Shown: positions 10,806-20,362 of the stretch, piece by piece | Numbering within the stretch: the first letter of the stretch is position 1 | Layout: every line of letters begins with the position of its first letter | Source: Chara braunii | Taxonomy: Eukaryota > Streptophyta > Charophyceae > Charales > Characeae | Length of the DNA: 26,225 nt | Assembly (NCBI GenBank): GCA_003427395.1 | Contig: BFEA01000070.1 | Span: 361,474 to 387,698 of the forward strand | Direction: 5' to 3' | Position numbers and translations under genes: made by a program | Notes under the pieces: generated by a model | What the model was told of the DNA's origin: nothing | The model's database searches: none | The model's input: the letters and a program-made list of their open reading frames with translations, nothing else

Positions 10806-11372
10806 GATTGTCGTGTCGAACACGACAAACGCCTCCTGTGATACGTCGACTACAGACGCCTACATCCCTCCAGGATTGTCGTATCGAACAAGACAAACGC
10901 ATAATGTGTTTATCGTCATGCACGACACTACCATCCCCCTTTCCGAGAACGGCGTGTCGAACACAACAACAACGTCTTAGAGGCATCATCGTATTCGACA
11001 CGACAATCGTGGAGTCAATTGTGCCTGTCGTGCACTGCGACGCAACACAGGAGGCGTTTGTCACGTTCGACACGATAATCACAGACGATTCACACCACGA
11101 TTGTCGTATCGAACACGATGATGCCTCTAAGGCGTTGTTGTCGTGTTCGACACGCCCTTGTCGGAGAGCGGGTGCTTGTGAGGGAATCGTCGTGTCGAAC
11201 ATGACGACGCTTCTTAGAAGGCTATTGTCGTGTTTGACACGACAATCACAGATGATTCACTCCACGATTATCGTATCGAACACGATGACGCCTCTAAGGC
11301 GTTGTTGTCGTGTTCGACACGCCCTTCTCGGAGAGCGCGTGCTTGTGAGGGAATCGTCGTGTCGATGCATGT
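10806..11372. repeat. tandem and inverted array of TCGTGTTCGACACGA units
   Basis: A 167-bp direct repeat is clear: the block at about 11049-11203 recurs at 11216-11370, with CCTCTAAGGC at 11124 and 11291. Parts are also present inverted: 10938-11020 is close to the reverse complement of about 11095-11175, and 10806-10840 to that of 11046-11080. Every unit contains the near-palindrome GTGTTCGACAC or its complement GTGTCGAACAC. Open frames through the array are a by-product of the repeats. Confidence 0.75.
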
Positions 11373-11474
11373 CCGTCTAATAAACGAAGCCGTTTCTCAT
11401 TCTCTGCGTTTGCATTGTTGATCGGTTTTTGCATTGCAGCTTGGCTATTACTAGTTTCTAGTGGACTCTGCACG

Positions 11475-13121
11475 ATGGATTCTTCAGAAAATCAAGGAAA
11501 ACGCTCACGAGTCAGGAGCTCTGCGAGTGTCGAGCACTCGCCCAAAAGTCAAAGGGAGCCTCGATTGCAGGGGTCGACAAAGAAGAGACACCGGGATCTA
11601 AGGCGACTGTGCAGCGCCGGTCATCAAGCTCGGCGATGCAGACACCTGTGCAGCGAGGTACACCTCTTTCAGGTCCGACGAGTCACCCTGGGGGATCTGA
11701 TCAAGGCAGGGATGTCAAACACCATATCCGGACGGCGGGTCGTGGTCAAGGGTCTGGTGGTCATGGTCAAGGGTCAGGTGGTGGTCGGCGGAACTATGCA
11801 CAAGATACAGCACGGCAGGGAAGCTCCGGGGAGAGGTTTGTGCATGGGCTATCAGACGTCGTACCCGTCGTTGACTACAAAGATAAATTATGGATGTTGG
11901 ACTGGGTAGGCGAGATTGGCCAGCCTGAAAGTGGTCTACTTTTGTAAGTCGTCTTGCGAGAAGAAATCAGACTGGTGGGCGGTATTGCGTCTTGGTCAGG
12001 CAAGAAATGTCAGTTTGCCACTTTCGAGTCGACTATGCTCCTCAACGGCAAAGGCCAGAGAATTTCAGATATGAGACATGTTGTTGTCAACTGGAGCAAC
12101 CATAAGGGGTATGGTAAATCGCTTGTGGACCTCTTCAATTTGGATCGAAGTCAGAAATTGAGATTGCCTGACCTCGTTCAAGTTTTTGAATTCTTCGACA
12201 ATAATACGGTTTCAGGTCATGCGGTCGTGGCTCACAAAGACGATGCCATTACGGAACCAGAAAGTGTGATGTCAGCAGGCGCGCTAGGACAATCTTCAGG
12301 AGAGGTGCGACCGACTGTAGGTGCCATATCGCTTCGGCCGTCAGTGTCCACGCCGCTTGTCCCAAGAGCGGGGCAAATCGCTTCCAAGAGCCCTGCTCAT
12401 GCACAGGTTCCGCCGCCGGCACCAAAAAATGTCATTTCGGTAGGAGTGAAAGAGCCACTCAACGTAATGCGTGACATTGTGCGTTCCTCGAGCATGTATG
12501 GTGCAGCTGTGCAAGGTCATGCAGAGCCCTCGAGTATGTATGGTGCTATGCAACGTCATGAGCTGCCTTTGTATTTTGATGATACGGGCGAAGGGAGCAG
12601 TGGGGAGAGTACACAGAGGGAAGAGGAAGAGGAAGGTTTTCAGGAGAGGAGTAGTATAGCCATGGAGAGGAAGAGGATAGTGAAACTACTATTAGTGAGA
12701 GAGAAGGTCGTGAATGGACACAAAAGGTCGACGCTTTGGAAACAGCACGACACTCACACATTCCAGTGGAGCTTCAAGTTGCTGAAGGGGATAATAGAGA
12801 TGACGAGCAGTACGGAGATGTTCAGGAGCACGAAGCGGGTTGGCATGGGGAAGAGCCACACCAAGAAACCGGTAGAAAACCTAGACAGGAGAGGAGAAAG
12901 CAGGAGAGAAGAAAAAGTCTCGAGGAGAAGAAAAGGGAAGGGATACCTCCTTCGTCGACCCCTGTAGACGAGAAAAAGAGGAAAGCGAGGCAAGAGAGGA
13001 GAAAAAGTGTCGACCAAAAAAGGACCAGGAGACACGTGCAGCCACTGCCAATGGATGAAGCAGTTCAGCGTACTCGCGATGCGGAAGCTGCTGCCAAACA
13101 AAAGTTGGCACGGAAAAAAAA
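11475..13121 (+). other. gene A, N-terminal low-complexity segment
   Basis: The proposed start is ATG 11475 (MDSSENQGKRSRVRSSASVE), which then shifts by one base near 11541-11555 into the phase of VDKEETPGSKATVQRRSSSS. After TAA 11945 the same phase goes on for over 200 codons, including SSMYGA twice (near 12490 and 12533) and an acidic run. A second shift near 12640 leads to a strongly charged tail of RRKS/EEKK type repeats (about 12895-13020). GTAAGT at 11944 would also make a good splice donor, but no intron is needed because the phase is kept. The segment looks disordered and possibly nuclear. No domain is recognised. Confidence 0.45.
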
Positions 13122-13139
13122 GTAGCGAAGGGCGGTACG

Positions 13140-14758
13140 ATGGAGAAGACATTCATTTTCCCCGCGTCTGAATAGCCGCAGTCCGGCGATGAGGCAAATG
13201 GCAAGACAGTCTCACGACCATTTACATTGCAACTGTCGCCAAGTGAGCCAACGACTTTCCGTCTCGGGAAATACTTTTTTTTTTACCTCAATGCTGACGG
13301 TACCCAGAAGAGCGAGACACAGTTAATCTCCGGTGAATTCCAAAATTTTTGGGATATTCCAGAGAAAGAATTTCGGTATAATCAAAGATTTCTCGGCCAG
13401 AATCATGTCGACGAGATCTATGAAGCCATGGTGACATCAAATGAAGCGGCCATTCGTGAAAGGACAACATGCAGGACTGGGTTGAGCACATGTCTGTTGT
13501 ACGAAAAACCGATATTGTTGGTGGTGGCACTGCATTACCAGCTGCATACAGATTCATCGGGAAAAGTTGTGCGAGCAAGAAGGGTTACTCCTGATGACTT
13601 CCACAAGAAACCACTGGATAAGTACTTCTGGTACCCTCTCAGTGGTCAACACAACGTGGCACCAGCGAGAAGATGCTTTCGCGAAAATCCGGTTGTCGCA
13701 AAAGAGTTACGGCTGGATTGCTGGAAAGTCGGACCAGTTTATCATCTGGAACAGTTCATGGATTACTATGGGACGTTGAGCACGTTCCAGTGTGCGAAGG
13801 AAAAATGGAATACTCGCCTCATCAGAGCACCGTAGTTCAGGATATCAGGAAGTTGTGGAACGCGTCCGACTGTCCTGAAGCCAAAGATGGTCAGGGAGCT
13901 GATGTAAAAAACGCAGAGTATAGAAAGTTTGCAGGGAAGGCACTTAGAGTGACCGGCATAGATCATTCCATTAGTATGTCACTTGGTCGGTGGAGTTCGG
14001 AATGGTCCGACTTCCTTGGTCCTTACATGATCTTAGCTAGGTCGTCGGACGATGTGTTTGAAAAGGTGGAGCAGGTATATGCGGTTTGGGAAAGCGGACA
14101 ACTGTCAGGAAGAGACGCTATGAAGTCTGTCACCAAACAAGGTGGAGCAGGGAAAACTCAAAAGTCAGGTCCTGGTTTTGAGGTGAAGGGTGCATCTAGA
14201 GTTCCTGTGCATTGGATACCAGGCACAAAAGGACCGGGTTTCCTTGTTCCGGTGCATGATCCGGATGTCAGATCGTGGAAATCACTTTCCACTTTGGGGA
14301 GGTGCGAGCGGTTGCACATCTTGCGCGATGTCATAGGAGGTGCGGTTATCTTAGCTCCTAAGCAAAGCAAAGATGCGAAAGACGTCGGGTTGCATTTAAT
14401 GGAGACCTATGTTGAAGTCGTGAAAACAGAGAGAGCGATGTTGGGAATGTTTCATTACTTTGTCTTTATTTCAGACGCAACCAAAAAGTCGTCTAATTGG
14501 AAAGACCCTTTCTTCATGGACCTTGCTGATTTATTTGACAACTATCGCAATCAGGGCCTTACATATGAGAGATGGGTTGATCAGAGACAATATTTCAAAG
14601 ATTTGCCTTGGATAAAATCGTTCCCGCCAACATTGGGAGGCGAAGATGAAAAAGGGGAACAAGGTTTTGAAAAAAACAAATCTCTCGCTGAAAAGTGTCC
14701 TCAGGAGTTCGAGTATTTTGTAGAGAAGTTGTTGCATAGGTCAGCAATGCGAGGTTAA
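13140..14758 (+). other. gene A, ParB-like segment and linker
   Basis: ATG 13140 (MEKTFIFPASE) is in phase with the preceding Lys tail if one base is lost or gained in the A8 run at 13113-13120. After TAG 13173 the frame reads to 13835. It contains RYNQR...VDEIYEAM (about 13374-13430), a hydrophobic strand (ILLVVALHYQL) and YPLSGQHNVAPARR (13632-13673). The last motif resembles the ParB/sulfiredoxin-fold signature SGxHRxxAA, except that Asn stands where Arg is usual. A one-base shift near the A5 run at 13801-13805 joins it to MEYSPHQSTVVQDIRKLW and a further ~310 codons with no recognised domain, ending at TAA 14756. Confidence 0.45.
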
Positions 14759-15390
14759 GAGAGCATTCGCTTGTCCAGACAAGCGAAATATATACACTTT
14801 CAAAAACAGGACGTGAAGTCTGTTTTTGCGCCTTTCCAATGGGATCCTAGTGATATCTCAGATGTTGTAGACTGTAAAGAGATCGATAGGGTCATCCGAC
14901 ATCTGACATGTCACACCGCGGTGCTTGATTTGTGCTGTCCAACTCAAATGGGCAAGTGGACAGAGCCGGTTTTTTATGGACTCTGAAGATTCATGGAAAT
15001 GGTGGGAGGGGAGTATTGGACGCTGGTATGCTTCAGTCCGCGGTCATGTGAACTGACGTTTCTTAGGCAGGTGGTGCAGTGGGATAATAACATATCACTT
15101 GCGAAGTGGACTCGGCAAAAGCAGCAGAAGGTTCGGCATCCCTATAAGGTTGCGAATTTGTCGATGGAGGATACAGACAGGATGGTGGTCATTGTGTACT
15201 CCAATGATGGGGACTACTATCGGAATACAATTCCCTTGCTCGAAGATATCCAACCAGCGGGATCGTCTTCCAGTTCTCGAGCAACTGGCATTTCCACACT
15301 TGCGAGGCGAGAGTGAAAACCGAAGATGCTGACGGATGTACTGTAGAAGAACTTTCTGCCAACAAAGTGAAAAATGGCGGACATGGAGCC

Positions 15391-15630
15391 GAAAGAAAAA
15401 GTTGTGTACGAAGGAATGGAGAGGGAGTCGAACTCAATGGTAGAGACGCTGAAGCACTTCTGTCAAGTGGATGAAGTTGTGTTTTNNNNNNNNNNNNNNN
15501 CACTTCTGTCAAGTGGATGAAGTTGTGTTTTTGGGAAAGAAAAAGTTGTGTACGAAGGAATGGAGAGGGAGTCGAACTCAATGGTAGAGACGCTGGAGCA
15601 CTTCTGTCCAGTGGATGAAGTTGTTGTGTT
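15391..15630 (+). repeat. duplicated sequence around an assembly gap
   Basis: A block at 15391-15485 recurs from 15535 with few changes, an offset of 144 bases. The 31 bases just before the gap (15455-15485) are identical to the 31 just after it (15501-15531). This is most simply an unmerged overlap or mis-scaffolded copy. A true tandem duplication of 48 codons is the alternative, since the offset keeps the reading frame. Confidence 0.8.
15486..15500. other. assembly gap (15 N)
   Basis: Fifteen undetermined bases interrupt gene A in its methyltransferase-like part. The true length is unknown and may be negative, given the identical flanks. Confidence 0.98.
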
Positions 15631-15853
15631 TTTGGGAAAGGGTCATGGAACTTTGGTGTGGGAGTTATTGAAAAGTCATCGCCATTGCGTAGTTTTAGAA
15701 GGCGAGAACACTAAGTTCGACTTCCTTGTGCAATTCATCAACAAAATGGTCGGCACTCAAGATTATCATGCAAATTTTATCAAGCCACCACCCCGCCATG
15801 ACGAAGCTCGCGATTTCGTGCACAAAGTGGGTCAAAATATGTCAAACATCTAG

Positions 15854-16906
15854 CAGTTCCTTTTCGAAATGTGGCCGGAAAACAGGGGAGACCGTGCATA
15901 TGTTGCTCGCAGGCGAAAAGTTGAGGCTCTTCTATGAGGCTATCATAAAGCCTCTTCAGAGAAAGAGGTTGCATTCCTTGACCAGTTGGAAATCATGTAC
16001 TTTGATGAACAAATCGATGCTTTCATGCTCGCTGCCTACGCAACTTGCTTTTCGGACGGGGAACAGTTTGGCGTTGATGACTCAGAAGAAGAAAATGTCG
16101 ATGGTACTTTGCAAGTGGCCTTGGCAAGTGAAAGGTAAAAGGCAAGTACCTCGTCTTCTCAGAAGATGGCTACAGCAGGGACGTCATCAGGGACTCCTTT
16201 AATTGGGACTTTTGTTGTCGTGCTTGCCGGTGCAACGACAGTGCCGCTAACTATACCTCCTGACAGCACGACCGGTTTGGCAACAGGAGTGTCATCATCT
16301 GCAGGATTGATGTCCGATCCGAAGATGACCTTCAAAACTCTGTTCGGTGTTGAGGCCTCCCCCGAGTTATTAACAAATTTGTCAGCATTTGCACAAAGCC
16401 CTATTTTTCTGCAACAGCTCCTTCGTTCTCAGATCGCGTAGGAACCTCAAAAGGCGCTGGAGTATGAGATTGGGGATAAGATCCCTACGGACATCGCCAA
16501 ATTGACGGGGCCTATCGTTTGTCGAGATAACCATACGATGATGGATAATGATAAGTAGGGTCACAACATCGTGTGGCATCCACAACATTTTCAACCGGCA
16601 CTGGCGAAAGGACAATGGGTGATGGCAATAAAACAACATGGGCAGTGGCAATTTTGTTCTCACAGAAGTATGTCACAGTCAAAGTTTGATTTGCATGCAA
16701 AGGATCAGATCAAGAAGCGGCTTGCTCGACTCAATCATAATATTTCTCCATCAAGAGTGGACACAAGGAAGAAAGAGATTTTTCAAGAACTCAAAGCATT
16801 GAGGAGACTTGACTACTTGGAAGACTTTTATGATAGAGAAACAAGCCCGACATATGGAGACAACTGGCATATTGAAGAGGGCGATGACACTGGAGGGGGA
16901 AAATGA
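15854..16906 (+). other. gene A, C-terminal tail
   Basis: One phase runs from TAG 15851 to TGA 16904 through TGA 15935, TAA 16136, TAG 16439 and TAG 16556 without any frameshift. It reads FLFEMWPENRGDRAYVARRR, an acidic helix (KEVAFLDQLEIMYFDEQIDA), a Ser/Thr/Ala/Val-rich stretch (16160-16320), then GHNIVWHPQHFQPALAKGQW and a Lys/Arg-rich helix near 16710-16800. No domain is recognised. Substitution-only damage suggests stops accumulated after the reading frame lost constraint. Confidence 0.45.
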
Positions 16907-17070
16907 CAAGGTCCTCGCGGTGGAGCGAGTGGAGAGGGAGTTGAACACCCAAGTGGTGATGAGGGAGGATATGATAAGAAAGGGAGTGATGCAGGTGGAG
17001 GGACATCACGCAGCCAACAAGAGGTACTGCAGAACGGCAATCACATCGTCAGCACGAAGGCAGCGGCAGT
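16907..17070 (+). other. junction between genes A and B
   Basis: Two phases remain partly open (Gly/Ser-rich in one, Gln/His/Arg-rich in the other). The border between A and B, or an intron joining them into a single gene, cannot be fixed from the sequence. Confidence 0.35.
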
Positions 17071-17340
17071 CCTGTAGGAGGACATACCGATATCACTGGT
17101 TTGCCGCAGGTGAAACTGTCCACTGCAGAAGGACAAGTTGATGGATGTGAAGGTGGACTAAGTGCCACCACAACACTCACAGGTGTCACTATGACAGATG
17201 TTGTATGGTGTGATGCCAACGGCGCAAGTGTCTTCCCAATTGGCGAGAAGGTCAATATTGGCAGTCCGCACGGCTATATGTGGGACTCAATGGATGTTAT
17301 GTCATGCGGGTTGGAAAGTCAAGGGCGGCTTAGAACATCA

Positions 17341-17700
17341 ATGGATGAAACTATGTTTGTGGGGGAGACGGAACCAAATGTTGAGCCTAACACTTCACTC
17401 CATGAAGAGACACTCAGAGACAACTTGGAGATTCCTACCGAATTTCGAAGTCAGATATTAACGGAGAAGGCACAAAGAGGGTCTCAGGATGCGCCTATTG
17501 TATGCAGAACGGCAAGAGCAATGGAGGAAACCATGTTTGTGGGGGACTTGGAACCGGAAGTCGAGCCTAACAGTCCATTGGATAAAGCGACCTTGGGCGG
17601 CGACTTCGACATTCCTACCAAATTTCAAAGTCCGATATTGTCAGAGAAGGCACAAGGAGGGTCTCATGATTCGCCTATTGTATGCGTTACTGCAGGAAGA
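17341..17700 (+). repeat. two 180-bp in-frame repeats (60 residues each)
   Basis: 17341-17520 and 17521-17700 are tandem copies of exactly 180 bases. Each encodes M-x-E-T-M-F-V-G-(E/D), then EPxVEPN, IPTxFxS, EKAQxGS and PIVC. Conserved length with protein-level similarity argues that the region was once translated. Confidence 0.85.
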
Positions 17701-17962
17701 AACGACACTCTTCAAGGGCTCATGGGGAAAGAAGCAATCCAAGTACCCGACGTCGAAGAGGATGAAGGAAATATTGTACTGACTACTCCAGATCAATACA
17801 CACTTGTGAACGAAAGACAAGAAAAAAAACTTGAAACTCCTGTACAACTGTTAAGCCCATCTGTTCGAGTAATAACCATCGAAGAATCCCCTGTTACATC
17901 AAGGCAGTTGGGAGGTGCAAAAGAAGATGATGTTGAAGGAAAAATCTCAATTAGTCGCCGAG

Positions 17963-18340
17963 GTGAGCACTTACCTCACATAGGGAATATATGTGTAATA
18001 TTGTGTATAAACGGAAGTCGATTTTTAGTTTTTTTGTCGCACTTTATTGAAACTATTTCATGTTTATTTGCATATATGTAGCGTGCCTTATAGTGCGTCC
18101 AAATTCGTAACGCACTTCATTGGAACTATTCCATGTTTATTTGCATATATGTAGCGTGCCTCATAGTGCATCCAAATTGGTAATATGTAGTACAAGATTT
18201 GCTCATAATACTTTACTGCTATTCATGTTCATTTACATTCATGTTGTTTAAGCGGATTTTTAATAATATTAAAACGAACGTCACTCATATTACTTGTTAC
18301 TATCGGTCATGATTGTGGTCTCTACATTGATGACGAGCAG
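17963..18340 (+). other. probable spliceosomal intron (phase 1)
   Basis: The donor is CGAG|GTGAGC and the acceptor GACGAGCAG|GT. Splicing joins g to gt, restoring a Gly codon, and the same phase continues as LRKGLWK. The interior is AT-rich and closes every frame. The acceptor lacks a strong pyrimidine tract, which lowers certainty. Confidence 0.55.
18038..18183 (+). repeat. 73-bp tandem duplication inside the intron
   Basis: 18038-18110 and 18111-18183 are adjacent copies of the same 73 bases with a handful of substitutions, mostly C/T or G/A. It is a recent simple duplication. Confidence 0.9.
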
Positions 18341-18730
18341 GTCTGCGTAAGGGACTGTGGAAAGCGCCTCGCATGCACTCGCAAAGAAACAGTGACAAAA
18401 ATATTATACGTCGTGGTTTGCAAGCCTTGTCAACGCTGCAGTTGTTGCTCAACAAAGTTGAAAAACGAGGCGAACATGTGACGATCCCGTTTGTGAAGCC
18501 ATGTGTTTTAAGGATGTTTAAAGTAATGGGAATAGGGGCAAAACAAGGGAAGAAATTGCACCGTGAAGTTTGCACTTTGTCTATTGTGGAAAGTGGCAGT
18601 GACAGCGAAGTAGGCAAGCAAGCACCGTGATGAACTCGCGTCCGCTTCTTGTATCTATTTTTCAGAAAGACACCACACGTATGGAAGTCTTAGACATACC
18701 GTTCTTGTTTACTTGTGTGTTTGTATGCAG

Positions 18731-19539
18731 TGCCTGACCGGTCGTTCAAGATTCTTCTAGCAACGCAACGCCTCACTGAGGTCGAGATGCAGTATGTCGA
18801 AAGCGTTGCGAGCACCGGTGAAGATAACAAAGAATAAGACATTGTTGTTTACAAGAGTGACTGGAAGAGGGAAAAGAAAGACATCATGGTAATCATTGAA
18901 GCAGGAGGATGGTTGAATGACGAAGCCATGAATTTGTATCTGCTAGCCTACCAGATCGACAATGATAATGTCAAACAGAGTCTTATGTTCAGAGGAGAGA
19001 TTAGAGACGAGAGTCTCAATGACATTTTATCTGTGTATATTTTAGATTCTTTTTTCTATGTCAGATTGGCATCCGCAGTGTCCAGAGAAATTGCTTACTG
19101 TGAGGGAATTAAGTGGGTTAGGGGAAAAAATATTTTTGATTTCAACTTTGTACTTATCTCTCTAAATTTTGGAAACCACTGGGCTTTGACATGTGTTAAA
19201 ATAGACGGTTGCAAGTGTAAATTCCAGCTTGTAGACTATCTCCGTCGAGGTGACCGCCTCGCACCGCTTGAACTATTAACCGCATTTTTTTAAATAGAGT
19301 TCAAACGTCAAAATCTTCATAAAATATATCACATGGACGAACTTACGACATCTTTCGAGACATCGCTTGATGGGGTGCCCGTCCAATAGGATGGTTGTAG
19401 TTGTGGTGTTTTTATATTAGGTTTTGCGTCTTTGTTAGGGAAAGGTCACTTTCTTCCATTCGATTTCTCGCAAGACAATATCCTGTATATGAGGCATAGA
19501 ATTGCATTCGACATTTTATCGATGATCGAGCATGAGTGA
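18731..19539 (+). other. gene B, C48 protease domain
   Basis: The preceding TTTGTATGCAG is a plausible splice acceptor. The domain has GGWLNDEAMNLYL, the usual substrate-side helix entry of Ulp1 proteases. The catalytic His is in GNHWALT (19177-19179) and the Asp in QLVDYL (19234-19236). The oxyanion Gln and nucleophile Cys lie in VQ*DGCSCGVF (Cys at 19402-19404). All three catalytic residues are kept. The TAG at 19387 falls right after the Gln, a position where the family often has a second Gln. The domain ends at TGA 19537. Confidence 0.75.
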
Positions 19540-20362
19540 ACATTCAAGATACGCGGAGTATGATATCATTCAACACTTTGTTGATGGTTAAGACTAGTTT
19601 GAATGGTTGGTATGTGTTATTCAACACTTTGTTGATGGTTAAGAATAGTTTCAATGGTTGGGATTGTTTTCCAAGTCGTCAACATATTAATGTACAGTGA
19701 TGTATTCCTCAAAATTTTCAATGCTAAGTTTTCATCATTTCGCCTTGTTTCATCGTTTTTTACCTCTTTTCCTCCTTTCTTATGTGTGTCATTTTACACT
19801 TGAAAAAAAAGTAAACATGGAAACAATTTCACATTTTTTACAAAAATACCGTTTTATGTGATGGCTACAAAAGGGGCTAGGAGTGTTATTGTGTTGTTCG
19901 TTTGTGTCGTTTTGTATGTTGTGGTGTAACGTGTGGTATGTGGGATGCGTCCTTGTCGACCGACGACGAATCACGCTTGCGACTTCAGCTCCCCAGTGCG
20001 TTGGTTCGCGTGCAGGTCCTATTGAGGCGTGAGGCCGTGCGTACCTTTATGCTACAACGAACGAGAAACGCCCTCGGCTGGTGCACCTCAACGATCGCAA
20101 CTGATTAAATTTCATAATATGGATTGGTAGCTCGGTGGGGATACGTCCACCGAAGGAGTGAGAGTTCCCACAAGGTGGAGGTAAGTTGTACCTCGCGTTG
20201 GCCATATCCTGTCGTAAGGGCTCGCGAGAGGTATGGCTGGCGCACTCGGTCGGAGCAGCTTGCGGAAGCTCCATGTGTATTGCGATGAGGATGAGACCAA
20301 CTTCTGAGTGACACGGCCGGGAGGGTCCCGCACTGCGCGGGGCCGATGCATTCGACACCGGA
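19540..20362. other. spacer, no gene recognised
   Basis: The left part (to about 19900) is AT-rich and contains a 51-bp-spaced duplication. The right part becomes GC-rich toward the hairpin array. A search by eye for a tRNA-like or transposase-like segment found nothing. Confidence 0.5.
19568..19661 (+). repeat. 51-bp-period direct duplication
   Basis: A 43-base block beginning ATTCAACACTTTGTTGATGG is present at 19568-19610 and again at 19619-19661 with two differences. Confidence 0.9.

Larger units (their letters stand above)
14759..15853 (+). other. gene A, beta-class DNA amino-methyltransferase-like segment
   Basis: The phase of the preceding part continues. First comes DPSDISDVVDCKEIDRVI and AVLDLCCPTQMGKW (near 14918-14959), where the family would have its D/N-PPY catalytic box. 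After TGA 14984 comes YWTLVCF and a block (LAKWTRQKQQKVRHPYKVAN) that fits the strands after that box. After a disturbed stretch and an assembly gap (15486-15500), MVETLEHFCPVDEVVVFLGK and FLGKGHGTLVWELL (15629-15664) then VVLEGEN resemble the F-x-G-x-G AdoMet motif and following acidic residue. Box-IV-before-motif-I order is that of beta-class N6-adenine/N4-cytosine methylases. A proper PPY is not seen, so activity is doubtful even apart from the stops. Confidence 0.45.
11475..16906 (+). pseudogene. gene A: ParB-like plus DNA amino-methyltransferase-like protein, broken
   Basis: Read as one gene with frameshifts, this spans about 1,800 codons. In order it shows: a polar N-terminal part (11475-13121), a ParB-like segment (13140-13835), an unrecognised linker (about 13840-14755), a methyltransferase-like segment (14771-15780) and a polar tail to TGA 16904. 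Stops interrupt the phase at 11945, 13173, 14756, 14984, 15851, 15935, 16136, 16439 and 16556. Coding character resumes in the same phase after each of these. Frameshifts are inferred near 11545, 12640, 13113-13120 (A8), 13801-13805 (A5) and around 15295-15390. ParB domains joined to N4/N6 DNA methylases are known in phages. The domain calls rest on motif layout and are moderate. Whether this is one gene or two is not proven. Confidence 0.55.
17071..19539 (+). pseudogene. gene B: Ulp1/SENP-type (C48) cysteine protease, broken
   Basis: The family cleaves SUMO-like modifiers, and C48 domains also occur as accessory genes in plant and fungal DNA transposons. All parts share one phase. Exon 1 (about 17071-17962) carries two 60-residue repeats and acidic low-complexity sequence. 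An intron of 378 bases follows (17963-18340). Exon 2 starts at 18341 (LRKGLWKAPR) and is open to TGA 18628-18630. At least one more intron is likely before the acceptor ending at 18730. The last exon (18731-19539) holds the protease. Stops at TAA 18835, TAA 19291 and TAG 19387 interrupt it with no frameshift. The start of the gene is not determined and it may be continuous with gene A. Confidence 0.65.

Noticed and set aside
10765-11202. Minus-strand frame of 145 codons and plus-strand frame of 190 codons over the palindrome array
   Set aside because: Both frames read the same repeated unit in opposite directions, so their length reflects repeats without stops.
11944-11949. GTAAGT as a splice donor in gene A
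   Set aside because: It matches the consensus, but coding phase continues directly after it for over 200 codons and no matching acceptor that improves the frame was seen.
19387-19389. Nuclear code with TAG/TAA read as Gln as the main explanation
   Set aside because: TGA stops also occur in the same genes and the LINE has a stop at a Trp position, so decay is simpler. It is kept only as an alternative in the findings.
20100-20300. Possible tRNA- or small-RNA-like stem region before the array
   Set aside because: Short inverted words such as CGGTGGGGATACGTCCACCG are present, but no cloverleaf, anticodon arm or conserved T-loop could be placed.
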